From the NCBI GenBank assembly GCA_937906485.1, contig CALCYB010000079.1, positions 1 through 5,378 on the forward strand: DNA of 5,378 bases, written 5' to 3'. Both the position numbers and the translations under genes were made by a program. Below are positions 1 to 5,378 of the stretch, in pieces (within the stretch, counting starts at the first letter, position 1; every line of letters begins with the position of its first letter). The notes beneath the pieces are model-generated. The model was not told the DNA's origin. It ran no database searches and saw only the letters and a program-made list of their open reading frames with translations. The stretch comes from an uncultured Rikenellaceae bacterium (GTDB taxonomy: Bacteria > Bacteroidota > Bacteroidia > Bacteroidales > UBA932).

Positions 1-1
1 T

Positions 2-346
2 AGGGACTCCGTTACCGCTGCGATTTCTGAATTATGTAAACTTGGCTGTCCCAGCGACTTGGCTTCGCTTTGCCAGGAAGGCCTTGTGCCCATCTGCGGT
101 GCCCGTTTTACCCGAAAAGCCGGTGTGCTCACCTTCCTGGAGTGCACGGTGGAGCTGGCTTTGGATCAGGGCGTTCTGTTCTCAGGCGGCAAAGAGATTC
201 CCCTGTGCGAGATTGAAATCGAGCAAAAGGCTGGCAGCCGGGAGGCCACCGATGCCTTTGCCCGGCAGCTGGCGGATATTTACGGTCTGCAGCCGGAAGA
301 GAAAAGCAAATTCGCCAGAGCCCTGGCGCTGTATAAAGAGGGATGA
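2..346 (+). CDS. CYTH-domain protein, C-terminal part (5' end outside window)
   Basis: The frame is open from base 2 to a TGA at 344-346, giving about 114 residues of a longer protein; the TTG at 59 is an internal Leu codon, not a start. The visible part matches the second half of a CYTH domain, the tunnel fold of inorganic triphosphatases and adenylate cyclase class IV. Alternating charged strands appear as FLECTVELALDQGV, GGKEIPLCEIEIEQK and the helix EATDAFARQLADIYGL, and the family's usual ending SKFARALAL is present. The paired acidic and basic residues (ECTVEL, EIEIEQK) are those that normally bind metal and triphosphate in the tunnel. Function is probably triphosphate hydrolysis or binding, but the N-terminal ExExK signature lies outside the window, so the activity cannot be judged. 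The stop lies next to the start of the exonuclease gene, which suggests one transcript. Confidence 0.72.
   Translation, partial: RDSVTAAISELCKLGCPSDLASLCQEGLVPICGARFTRKAGVLTFLECTVELALDQGVLFSGGKEIPLCEIEIEQKAGSREATDAFARQLADIYGLQPEEKSKFARALALYKEG
338..342 (+). promoter_or_regulatory. Shine-Dalgarno site of the exonuclease gene
   Basis: GAGGG lies 6 nt before the ATG at 349 but touches the ATG at 343. This favours 349 as the working start, although 343 gives the common ATGA overlap with the upstream stop. Confidence 0.5.
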
Positions 347-348
347 TT

Positions 349-1038
349 ATGGGCGAACTCAACTGCTTATTTGAAAAATATGACCGGCTGTTTCTCTTTG
401 ACACGGAAACCACCGGCCTTCAATACAACCGGGACGAGATTATCGAGTTCGCCGCCGTGGTGCTGGAGCGCAAGGACGGCAAGGTGATCGTGACCGAAGA
501 ATACGATGAGCTGATCACCCTCAGCCCCGGTGGCTTTGTGCCTGCCCAAATTGAAGCCCTCACCGGCATCTCCAACCAGGACATCCGGGAGCGGGGCATC
601 CCCAAGACCCGGGTCTGCCGGGATATTGCGGAGCTGATCGCCGGGAATACTCTGCTTCTGGCTTATAACGCCCATTTTGACTTGAGTTTCATGTTCTATC
701 TGCTGCTGCGAAACGGCGACCCTCAGATCCTGAAGGGCAAGGACAAGCTGGACCTGCTCACCGTCTACCGGGACCGGCACAGCTATCCCCACAAGCTCTG
801 CTCCGCCATCGAACAGTACGGCCTGACCGGCAAGGTGGTCAATTCCCACCGGGCGGTGGATGACGTCATCGCCACCGTGGCCGTTATGGAGGAGATGGAG
901 AAGGAGCGCCCTGATCTGGAAAAGTACATCAATCTCTTTGGCTACAACCCCAAATACGGCGTCGAAGGCAAGCCTATCGGCTCCGTAACCTATAAGGCCC
1001 AGCCTTACAACCCCAGAAAACCCCTGTACGAACTGTAA
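349..1038 (+). CDS. DEDDh-family 3'-5' exonuclease (DnaQ/PolC epsilon-like)
   Basis: This 229-residue protein is a stand-alone proofreading-type exonuclease domain that should remove nucleotides from DNA 3' ends using two metal ions. All three exonuclease motifs are intact. ExoI is FDTETTGL near the N-terminus (Asp18, Glu20), ExoII is AYNAHFDLSF (Asp111), and ExoIII is HRAVDD (His167, Asp172), the histidine placing it in the DEDDh class. About 45 residues follow ExoIII and end in YNPRKPLYEL; no polymerase, BRCT or helicase domain is attached. The start at 349 is chosen for Shine-Dalgarno spacing; starting at 343 would add Met-Ile. It follows the CYTH gene with essentially no gap, so the two are probably cotranscribed. 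The exact role (repair, a polymerase partner or RNA trimming) cannot be told from sequence. The product class is clear, the physiological substrate is not. Confidence 0.9.
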   Translation: MGELNCLFEKYDRLFLFDTETTGLQYNRDEIIEFAAVVLERKDGKVIVTEEYDELITLSPGGFVPAQIEALTGISNQDIRERGIPKTRVCRDIAELIAGNTLLLAYNAHFDLSFMFYLLLRNGDPQILKGKDKLDLLTVYRDRHSYPHKLCSAIEQYGLTGKVVNSHRAVDDVIATVAVMEEMEKERPDLEKYINLFGYNPKYGVEGKPIGSVTYKAQPYNPRKPLYEL

Positions 1039-1067
1039 TATCAGCGTAGGACGCTTATCCATAAAGT

Positions 1068-1107
1068 GCGGGAGATTGCCACGTCGCTGCGCTCCTCGCA
1101 ATGACAG
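1068..1107. repeat. Dispersed palindromic intergenic repeat copy
   Basis: The gap between the exonuclease and aminotransferase genes holds a GC-rich element read on the plus strand as GGGAGATTGCCACG, then GCTGCGCTCC, then TCGCAATGACAG. ATTGC at 1075-1079 can pair with GCAAT at 1098-1102. From memory, near-identical elements (minus-strand form TGTCATTGCGAGGAGCG) are scattered through intergenic regions of many Oscillospiraceae and some other bacteria. Only one copy lies in the window, so its repeat status rests on recognition rather than comparison. A small hairpin, AGCGT-AGG-ACGCT at 1043-1055, sits just upstream and may be part of the same element. Confidence 0.55.
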
Positions 1108-1117
1108 TTAACGATTT

Positions 1118-1122
1118 GGAGG
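1118..1122 (+). promoter_or_regulatory. Shine-Dalgarno site of the aminotransferase gene
   Basis: GGAGG lies 9 nt before the ATG at 1132 and fixes that start. It is the strongest ribosome binding site in the window; the genes of the right-hand part have none. Confidence 0.8.
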
Positions 1123-1131
1123 TATATCCTT

Positions 1132-2199
1132 ATGTTGAACGAAAAAGCTTACGCCCTGGGCGCCAACCGCTCCTGCATCCGGGACCTGTTTGAATATGGC
1201 CGCCAGCGGGCTGCCATCGTCGGTGACGAGAATATCTTCGACTATTCCCTGGGTAACCCCTCCATCCCCTCTCCGACCGAGGTCAACGATACCATCCGGG
1301 CCATTCTGGCGGATACCGACTCCCTGCAGGTCCATGGCTACACCTCCGCCATCGGTGATTTTGCCTGCCGGAAGGCCATTGCCGACGATTTAAATGACCG
1401 CTACGGCTGCGGTGCCAGGCCCGAGAATTTCTTCATCGGCAGCGGCGCGGCTCCCGAGCTTATCGCCGTCCTCCGGGCCCTGGCGGTGGAAAATGGGGAA
1501 ATCCTGGCCATTGCCCCCTATTTCCCGGAATATAAGCCCTTTTCTGAGGCCAATGGTCTGATCTTCAAGGTGGTCCCTCCTGATATTCCCGGCTTCCAGA
1601 TCAAGCTGGATGCGGTGGAGGCCATGCTGACCCCCAGCACCCAGGCCATCATCATCAATTCCCCCAACAATCCCTCCGGCGTCATTTACACCGCTGAAAC
1701 CCTGACCGCACTGGCTGACCTTCTGAACCGGAAGGCCGCCAAATACGGCCACCCCATTTACATCATCTCCGACGAGCCCTACCGGGAACTGGCCTACGGG
1801 GTGGAAGTCCCCTTCCTGCCCCTGATCTACCCGGATACCATCGTCTGCTATTCCTACTCCAAATCCCTGTCCCTGCCCGGCGAGCGGATCGGCTACGTCT
1901 ATGTGCCCGATGCAGCCGCCGACAGCAAGGCCCTCTACGCCGCCATCGCCGGCGCTGCCCGGGCCTGCGGCCATGTCTGCGCCCCCTCCCTGTGGCAGAA
2001 GGTCATCGCCCGCTGCACCCATCTGCGGCCCGACCTGGAGGCTTACGACTTAAACCGCCGCACCCTCTATGAGGGACTGACCGCCATGGGCTATGAAGCA
2101 GAGCACGACCTGGAGCACTGCTATGTCTATGCCACCATTCCCGCCAACAACGGCAAGGACGGTGAAGTGACCGACGTTGACTTTGAAGAAGTGAAGTAA
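1132..2199 (+). CDS. Fold-type I PLP aminotransferase with truncated C-terminus and DnaK-like tail
   Basis: Residues 1 to about 335 are a class I/II aminotransferase of the aspartate aminotransferase fold, which moves amino groups between amino acids and 2-oxo acids using pyridoxal phosphate. Visible motifs are HGYTSAIGD (68-76), NSPNNPSG (176-183), the ring-nitrogen Asp in SDEPY (Asp214), the Schiff-base Lys in SYSKSLSLPGERIGY (Lys244) and the phosphate-binding Arg252. Such proteins are usually about 390-400 residues; this one stops at 355. The last 40-60 residues, including the conserved Arg that holds the substrate carboxylate (Arg386 in pig numbering), are missing. In their place the frame ends ANNGKDGEVTDVDFEEVK, which resembles the acidic tail of DnaK. 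As it stands the protein is unlikely to be a normal aminotransferase. The substrate is unknown. The frame probably spans a genome junction. Confidence 0.85.
   Translation: MLNEKAYALGANRSCIRDLFEYGRQRAAIVGDENIFDYSLGNPSIPSPTEVNDTIRAILADTDSLQVHGYTSAIGDFACRKAIADDLNDRYGCGARPENFFIGSGAAPELIAVLRALAVENGEILAIAPYFPEYKPFSEANGLIFKVVPPDIPGFQIKLDAVEAMLTPSTQAIIINSPNNPSGVIYTAETLTALADLLNRKAAKYGHPIYIISDEPYRELAYGVEVPFLPLIYPDTIVCYSYSKSLSLPGERIGYVYVPDAAADSKALYAAIAGAARACGHVCAPSLWQKVIARCTHLRPDLEAYDLNRRTLYEGLTAMGYEAEHDLEHCYVYATIPANNGKDGEVTDVDFEEVK
2143..2199 (+). other. dnaK: Segment resembling the 3' end of dnaK (C-terminal tail codons)
   Basis: The last 18 codons of the aminotransferase frame encode ANNGKDGEVTDVDFEEVK and then TAA. 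As I recall it, the E. coli DnaK tail contains ANNAKDDDVVDAEFEEVK; the two agree at 12 of 18 positions with no gap, and VTDVDFEEVK-type endings are what I would expect of Bacteroidetes DnaK. No upstream DnaK sequence (substrate-binding lid, nucleotide-binding domain) is present; the frame before it is aminotransferase. I infer that this is where the Bacteroidetes-type sequence begins and that the following hairpin would be the dnaK terminator. A short tail can match by chance or convergence, so confidence is moderate. Confidence 0.5.
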
Positions 2200-2215
2200 A
2201 CCATCACTGAAACGA

Positions 2216-2266
2216 GCAATAAGCAAAGAGGTTGACCTTTCTGGGGCCAACCTCTTTACTTATTGC
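2216..2266. terminator. Bidirectional terminator-like hairpin between convergent genes
   Basis: Arms 2216-2234 and 2248-2266 pair over 19 bp with a single mismatch (C2224 against A2258). After one further mismatch, CC/GG and two G-T pairs extend the stem almost to a three-base loop. The A2215-T2267 pair lengthens it outward. It begins 17 bp after the TAA at 2197-2199 and lies 71 bp beyond the stop of the minus-strand nucleotidyltransferase gene, so it can serve both. Neither side has a clean run of T after the stem; the A+T-rich base of the stem may partly replace it. Confidence 0.7.
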
Positions 2267-2337
2267 TTACTGTTGTTCTTGCTTGCTCTGCCTCTCGTTT
2301 TCTCTGTTTCCCGCTTCTTCAGTTCCTCGCTCTTCTG
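2267..2337. other. Short pyrimidine-rich intergenic gap
   Basis: These 71 bp between the hairpin and the nucleotidyltransferase stop are strongly pyrimidine-rich on the plus strand. I see no gene, promoter or repeat. On the minus strand the nucleotidyltransferase frame stays open past its TGA for 25 codons to a TAA at 2260-2262, which in a stretch this short is not unusual. Confidence 0.4.
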
Positions 2338-3426
2338 TCAGGAAAGGGTTTCAGCCAGACGCACGGCACAAGCCACACAATCGCTGCATCCTCCTTTGCG
2401 GATGCGCAGCAGTTCATCACAGCGGATAGCCCCCATCTCCGAACGGAAACTGGCCAAGGCGGCCTGAACTTTTTCAAAATTCAAGCGCTTGGTCTCCGGC
2501 TGTCCCGGCACGATCGGGTACTTCATTCCCAATATCATCAACATCCCACTGACGGCACCACACAACTCCCCACTGCGGGCAACCCCTCCACTGAAAGAAG
2601 AGGCCAGAGCCAGTGCCGTCTCCCGGGACAGGCCGTATTGCGGTGCACAAGCCAACAAGACCGACTGGGAACAGGTATGGCCCGACTTGAACAGGAGCAT
2701 TGCCTCCGCTTGACGCAGATTGCTCACTTTGCCGACATCCAGCAGTTGCAGTCCTTTTTTCAGGCAGCCCTTGACCGGATGACGGTCTGGCAGACGGATA
2801 TACAGATCCACAACAGAAAATTTCTCCGGCTCAGTCTCCAAGGTCTGCAACAACGCCGGGGCCACCATGTGGATACCGGCAAAAGCATAAGGAGAGGTCG
2901 GCGGCAACGAAGTCTCAAACGATTTCATTTCTCCGGTCTTGACATTCTTCCATGCCCGCAGACAGGATTGGTCGTCAAACAGAAAATACCGGGACGACTC
3001 ACGTTCGCTCACCAGCAGATAAGCCCATGCCCCCCGAGCCATTTCCTCACAGCCTTTTTCATAAAAATCAGTCAGATCCAAGTTGCTGAAGATATCAACG
3101 TTGTGAATGAGCAGCGGAGATTCCATATCCAACAACGGCAAGGCCCGCCGGATTGCTCCACCGGTATCCCGAAGCAGATCCCGCTCATCGGAAACCCGTA
3201 TCTCCATCCCGGGATAGGAGACCGTTTGCAAAAAGGCCTCCACCTGGTCTGCAAAATGATGCACATTGACGATGATACGTTCAAAACCGGCCAGATGCAT
3301 CCTTTCCAGGGCATGAGCCAGCAAAGGTTTGCCCGCAACAGGGACCAGTGCTTTGGGCATCCGGTCGGTCAAGGGACGCAACCTCGTCCCCAGTCCGGCT
3401 GCAAAAATCATTGCTTGTTTCACCAT
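2338..3426 (-). CDS. MurU-like sugar-1-phosphate nucleotidyltransferase fused to a C_GCAxxG_C_C-type domain
   Basis: Residues 1 to about 240 form an NTP-transferase (Rossmann-like) domain that joins a nucleoside monophosphate to a sugar-1-phosphate. It shows AAGLGTRLRPLT (9-20), the catalytic Lys in MPKAL (Lys25), DTGG (87-90), the metal Asp in HNVDIF (Asp111), AFAGIHM (181-187) and LDVG (229-232). Length and motifs fit the MurU/COG1208 type without the left-handed beta-helix of GlmU. Residues from about 240 to 362 are a second domain: FKSGHTCSQSV (Cys252), ELCGAVSGM (Cys289), IRCDELL (Cys336) and GGCSDC (Cys347, Cys350). This pattern matches the putative redox protein family C_GCAxxG_C_C, normally a separate small protein. 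The linker is seamless, as QAEAML serves both as the end of one domain and the first helix of the other. The gene follows the kinase-RapZ gene by 11 bp, so it is probably cotranscribed with it. Uridylylation of MurNAc-1-phosphate is the inferred reaction. Confidence 0.88.
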   Translation of the reverse strand: MVKQAMIFAAGLGTRLRPLTDRMPKALVPVAGKPLLAHALERMHLAGFERIIVNVHHFADQVEAFLQTVSYPGMEIRVSDERDLLRDTGGAIRRALPLLDMESPLLIHNVDIFSNLDLTDFYEKGCEEMARGAWAYLLVSERESSRYFLFDDQSCLRAWKNVKTGEMKSFETSLPPTSPYAFAGIHMVAPALLQTLETEPEKFSVVDLYIRLPDRHPVKGCLKKGLQLLDVGKVSNLRQAEAMLLFKSGHTCSQSVLLACAPQYGLSRETALALASSFSGGVARSGELCGAVSGMLMILGMKYPIVPGQPETKRLNFEKVQAALASFRSEMGAIRCDELLRIRKGGCSDCVACAVRLAETLS

Positions 3427-3437
3427 GATCGGAAGAC

Positions 3438-4853
3438 TTATAATTCTTTTTCAATACCTTGTTCCCGATGGGTTACCAGTACCCGGACATCATAATTCTT
3501 GGCTATGTGTTCAGCCAGACGTTCTGCACAATAGACCGAGCGGTGTTGACCGCCGGTACAACCGAACGAGATCATCAGGTTGGAGAATTTGCGTTCAATG
3601 TATTTTTGCACATGGGCATCGGTCAAGGCATAGACGTTTTCCAGAAAAGGCACCACCTCACCATCTTGCTCCAGGAAATCTTTCACTTCCTGATCCAGAC
3701 CGGTAAAATGCCAGAAGTGCTGGTATTTGCCCGGGTTATTGATGCCCCGGCAGTCAAATACATAGCCTCCACCGTTGCCGGTCGGGTCATTGGGAATTCC
3801 CTTTTTGTAAGCAAAACTGGTAATGCGCACCGTCAGCTTCTGTTGGGTTTGTGCCTCATTGAATTGGGGCATTTGGGTCAAAGCCAACAGGACTTCAGAC
3901 AAATACGGATATTCGGCAAAAGGCTCTTTCAGCAAATGACGGAGGTTATCGATGGCGTAGGGAATGCTCTGCAGAAAATGAGGTTTCTTCTCAAAATAGC
4001 CACGGAAACCGTAGGCCCCCAGGACCTGCAGGGTCCGGAAGAGGACAAAATGACGCAGTTGGCTATGAAAATAGGTCTCATCCACCGGCATATAGCGTTT
4101 GAGCGATTCGATGTAGGTCGCGATGAGTTCCTCTTTGAGTTCTTCCGCATAATTGGCCTTGGCCTGCCAAACGAAGGAAGCAAGATCATAGTAGATCGGA
4201 CCTTTTCTGCCTCCCTGGAAATCAATAAAATAAGGCTGATCTCCCATCAGCATGACATTCCTGGCCTGAAAATCGCGGTACAGGAAAGTCGAGGAACTGC
4301 TGCGCATCAGCACATTGCTCAGGCGATGAAAATCGTCCTCCAACTTCACTTCGCTGAAATCCAATCCCGTAGCCTTCAGAAAACAATATTTGAAATAATT
4401 CAGGTCAAACGAAATCATCCGTTCATCAAACTCAGGCTGCGGGTAACAGATGGAAAAATCAAACCCATCCCCTCCTTCAAATTGCAATGCCGGCAGACAG
4501 GCAATGGTCTTTTTCAAAAGGTCGCGTTCCTGTTCGCTGTATTTTCCTTTGCTGCGTCCTTCCTCAACGCGATTGAAAAGGATGTCATCCCCAAGGTCCT
4601 CCTGAATGTAACAGGTAAATGCGTCATCATGGGCATATACCTGCGGCACCGGCAGACCTTTTTTATAGAAATGGGTGGCGATGGCCCAAAAAGCCTTGTT
4701 TTCATCCACAGAGGTACCCAAGGCGCCAATGATCCGGATATCCCCAGCCACCATGCGGAAATAACGGCGGTTACTTCCTGATGAAGGCAATTCCACGATA
4801 CTATCCGGATGGATTCCTGTATGTTGCTCAAAAAGTTTTTTCAATCGTTGCAT
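3438..4853 (-). CDS. AmgK-like phosphotransferase fused to RapZ C-terminal domain
   Basis: The 471-residue protein has two parts. Residues 1 to about 330 are an aminoglycoside-phosphotransferase/choline-kinase-like fold: a nucleotide-binding lobe with GSNRRYFR (26-33), the hinge region YIQEDLGDD (82-90), the catalytic loop YRDFQARN (Asp194, Asn199) and the metal-binding IDFQGG (Asp211) followed by YYDLASF. This subfamily includes AmgK, which phosphorylates MurNAc and GlcNAc at the anomeric position. Residues about 340-471 are the C-terminal domain of RapZ (YvcJ/UPF0042): VRITSFAYKKGIP, GGGYVFDCRGINNPG, GCTGGQHRSVYCAERLAEH (431-449) and THRE. The RapZ N-terminal Walker-A ATPase domain is absent, the kinase taking its place. 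In E. coli that C-terminal domain binds glucosamine-6-phosphate and RNA. The first gene of the minus-strand operon, it is served by the promoter at 4882-4911. This architecture is, to my knowledge, common in Bacteroidetes. Cytoplasmic; no signal peptide. Confidence 0.9.
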   Translation of the reverse strand: MQRLKKLFEQHTGIHPDSIVELPSSGSNRRYFRMVAGDIRIIGALGTSVDENKAFWAIATHFYKKGLPVPQVYAHDDAFTCYIQEDLGDDILFNRVEEGRSKGKYSEQERDLLKKTIACLPALQFEGGDGFDFSICYPQPEFDERMISFDLNYFKYCFLKATGLDFSEVKLEDDFHRLSNVLMRSSSSTFLYRDFQARNVMLMGDQPYFIDFQGGRKGPIYYDLASFVWQAKANYAEELKEELIATYIESLKRYMPVDETYFHSQLRHFVLFRTLQVLGAYGFRGYFEKKPHFLQSIPYAIDNLRHLLKEPFAEYPYLSEVLLALTQMPQFNEAQTQQKLTVRITSFAYKKGIPNDPTGNGGGYVFDCRGINNPGKYQHFWHFTGLDQEVKDFLEQDGEVVPFLENVYALTDAHVQKYIERKFSNLMISFGCTGGQHRSVYCAERLAEHIAKNYDVRVLVTHREQGIEKEL

Positions 4854-4881
4854 AAGCTTGTTTTATTTTGAACTCGTCTGG

Positions 4882-4911
4882 CAAAATTAAAGAATTCTCT
4901 ACACATTCCAA
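4882..4911 (-). promoter_or_regulatory. Bacteroidetes-type promoter of the kinase-nucleotidyltransferase operon
   Basis: On the minus strand TTG (4909-4911) is followed after exactly 19 bases by TAATTTTG (4882-4889). This fits the Bacteroidetes consensus of a -33 TTG and a -7 TAnnTTTG spaced 19-20 bp apart. Transcription would start near 4877, leaving a leader of roughly 24 nt before the ATG at 4851-4853. No Shine-Dalgarno site is present, as usual in this phylum. Confidence 0.65.
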
Positions 4912-4919
4912 TATTTTAC

Positions 4920-4927
4920 TAAATTTG
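4920..4927 (+). promoter_or_regulatory. Candidate -7 element of the divergent exported-protein gene
   Basis: TAAATTTG fits the TAnnTTTG element on the plus strand. No good -33 TTG lies 19-20 bp upstream (the bases there are near TTC), so the promoter is incomplete by consensus. Transcription would begin near 4931, at or just before the ATG at 4932, giving either a leaderless message or a leader of about 10 nt for the ATG at 4941. Confidence 0.4.
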
Positions 4928-4940
4928 CAGGATGATAAAA

Positions 4941-5378
4941 ATGACACATTTTAATAAATTCATAATAACGCTGATTACGGGTATCTGCCTCCTGCTTTCG
5001 GCCACAGGCAATGCCTGGGGTGCTCCCCTGAAGAAATCATCGGGCATTCATCCGATCCAGATCCGCTCACTGCGCATCCGCATGGACCGGCATCAGGCAG
5101 ACAGTACCGGTCTTGTCCAACCGAACCAGCTCCCCCCTGAACAAGATTCACTGACACAGCCCCTGGATACACTCCACACCCCCCTGGACTCTCTGGACCG
5201 CACATTGGACTCTCTGGGCAACGCATTGGACTCTCTGAACCGGCCCTTGGACTCCTTAGGACGACCGCTTGATTCATTGGGACGGTCACTGGACTCACTG
5301 GGACGGCCGTTGGATTCACTGGGACGGTCACTGGACTCACTGGGACGGCCGTTGGACCCTTGGGGTCGACCGCTGGAT
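4941..5378 (+). CDS. Exported protein with PLDSLGR heptad repeats, N-terminal part (3' end outside window)
   Basis: The frame is open from here to the window edge, 146 codons. The start at 4941 (preceded by AAAA, as common in Bacteroidetes) gives a typical signal peptide: a basic start, MTHFNK, a hydrophobic core, FIITLITGICLLLS, and a likely signal peptidase I site after ATGNA or AWGA. An in-frame ATG at 4932 would add three residues. After cleavage comes a basic, Pro/Gln-containing segment of about 50 residues, then from residue 74 eleven heptads of the form P/S/T/A-L-D-S-L-G-R. The gene is divergent from the kinase-RapZ operon. Low-complexity DSL-rich stretches after the signal peptide are something I recall from N-termini of Bacteroidales LptD/OstA-like outer membrane proteins. 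That assignment is a guess, as no conserved domain is reached before the edge. Confidence 0.75.
   Translation, partial: MTHFNKFIITLITGICLLLSATGNAWGAPLKKSSGIHPIQIRSLRIRMDRHQADSTGLVQPNQLPPEQDSLTQPLDTLHTPLDSLDRTLDSLGNALDSLNRPLDSLGRPLDSLGRSLDSLGRPLDSLGRSLDSLGRPLDPWGRPLD
5160..5378 (+). repeat. 21-bp tandem repeat encoding LDSLGR-type heptads
   Basis: Ten full 21-bp units and a partial eleventh run to the window edge. The encoded heptads are PLDTLHT, PLDSLDR, TLDSLGN, ALDSLNR, PLDSLGR twice, SLDSLGR, PLDSLGR, SLDSLGR, PLDPWGR and PLD. Units starting at 5286 and 5328 are identical over 21 bases, and those at 5307 and 5349 share their first bases, so a 42-bp higher-order period is visible. Early units are more diverged than later ones, as if the array grew from within. 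Confidence 0.9.

Noticed and set aside
1043..1055. AGCGT-AGG-ACGCT hairpin after the exonuclease gene as a terminator
   Set aside because: The stem is only 5 bp with a 3-nt loop and no T-run; too weak to call alone.
367..1101. Minus-strand open frame opposite the exonuclease gene
   Set aside because: The plus strand encodes all three DEDDh motifs in order; the antisense frame shows no recognisable feature.
2260..2340. In-frame extension past the nucleotidyltransferase TGA, suggesting stop readthrough or recoding
   Set aside because: The stretch is only 25 codons, basic and low complexity; staying open that far has a substantial chance of occurring randomly, and the cysteine domain already looks complete before the TGA.
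2263..3495. Plus-strand open frame of 410 codons opposite the nucleotidyltransferase gene
   Set aside because: It is antisense to a clearly recognisable enzyme, is rich in Gln, His, Arg and Ser without motifs, and has no promoter or ribosome site.
3459..4781. Plus-strand open frame of 440 codons opposite the kinase-RapZ gene
   Set aside because: It is a shadow of the real minus-strand gene, whose kinase and RapZ motifs are intact.
4975..5340. Minus-strand open frame across the heptad array
   Set aside because: Its repetitive SPVTVPxN pattern is just the antisense reading of the 21-bp repeats; the plus-strand frame has a convincing signal peptide.
5160..5378. Possible CRISPR-like array
   Set aside because: Units are directly adjacent with no unique spacers, and keep a reading frame; this is a coding tandem repeat.

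Overview
The window looks like two different genomes joined end to end. Positions 1 to about 2140 read like a Gram-positive clostridial genome, probably of the Oscillospiraceae/Faecalibacterium kind. Genes there have Shine-Dalgarno sites (GAGGG at 338-342, GGAGG at 1118-1122) and codons strongly biased to G/C in third position, and a dispersed repeat of a type I recall from such genomes lies between two of them. Positions from about 2143 to the end read like Bacteroidetes (Bacteroidales). Genes there lack Shine-Dalgarno sites, have TAnnTTTG promoters, and include a kinase-RapZ fusion that I associate with that phylum. These assignments come from gene content and signals; no search was run.

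Left part, all on the plus strand: the 3' end of a CYTH-domain (triphosphate-binding) protein, then an overlapping or nearly overlapping DEDDh 3'-5' exonuclease. A 93-bp gap with the dispersed repeat follows, then a fold-type I PLP aminotransferase. The aminotransferase frame runs without a break into an 18-residue tail that closely resembles the C-terminus of the chaperone DnaK, and the normal aminotransferase C-terminal part is absent. The genome switch therefore seems to fall inside this reading frame, near 2137-2147. The most economical reading is a chimeric contig, or else a real recombination, that joined a clostridial aminotransferase to the last codons of a Bacteroidales dnaK.

Right part: a strong hairpin at 2216-2266 separates the plus-strand genes from a convergent minus-strand operon. 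That operon, promoter first, consists of a sugar-kinase-like phosphotransferase fused to the C-terminal domain of RapZ, then 11 bp later a MurU-like sugar-1-phosphate nucleotidyltransferase with an extra C-terminal cysteine-rich domain of the C_GCAxxG_C_C type. The pair resembles the AmgK/MurU kinase and uridylyltransferase of N-acetylmuramic acid recycling, with a RapZ domain that in Escherichia coli senses glucosamine-6-phosphate. A compact divergent promoter region (4854-4940) also serves a plus-strand gene that runs off the window. It encodes an exported protein whose mature N-terminus becomes a run of PLDSLGR-type heptads, possibly the start of an LptD/OstA-like outer membrane protein.

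No tRNA, rRNA, CRISPR array or insertion sequence was seen. No stretch longer than 300 bases lacks a gene.
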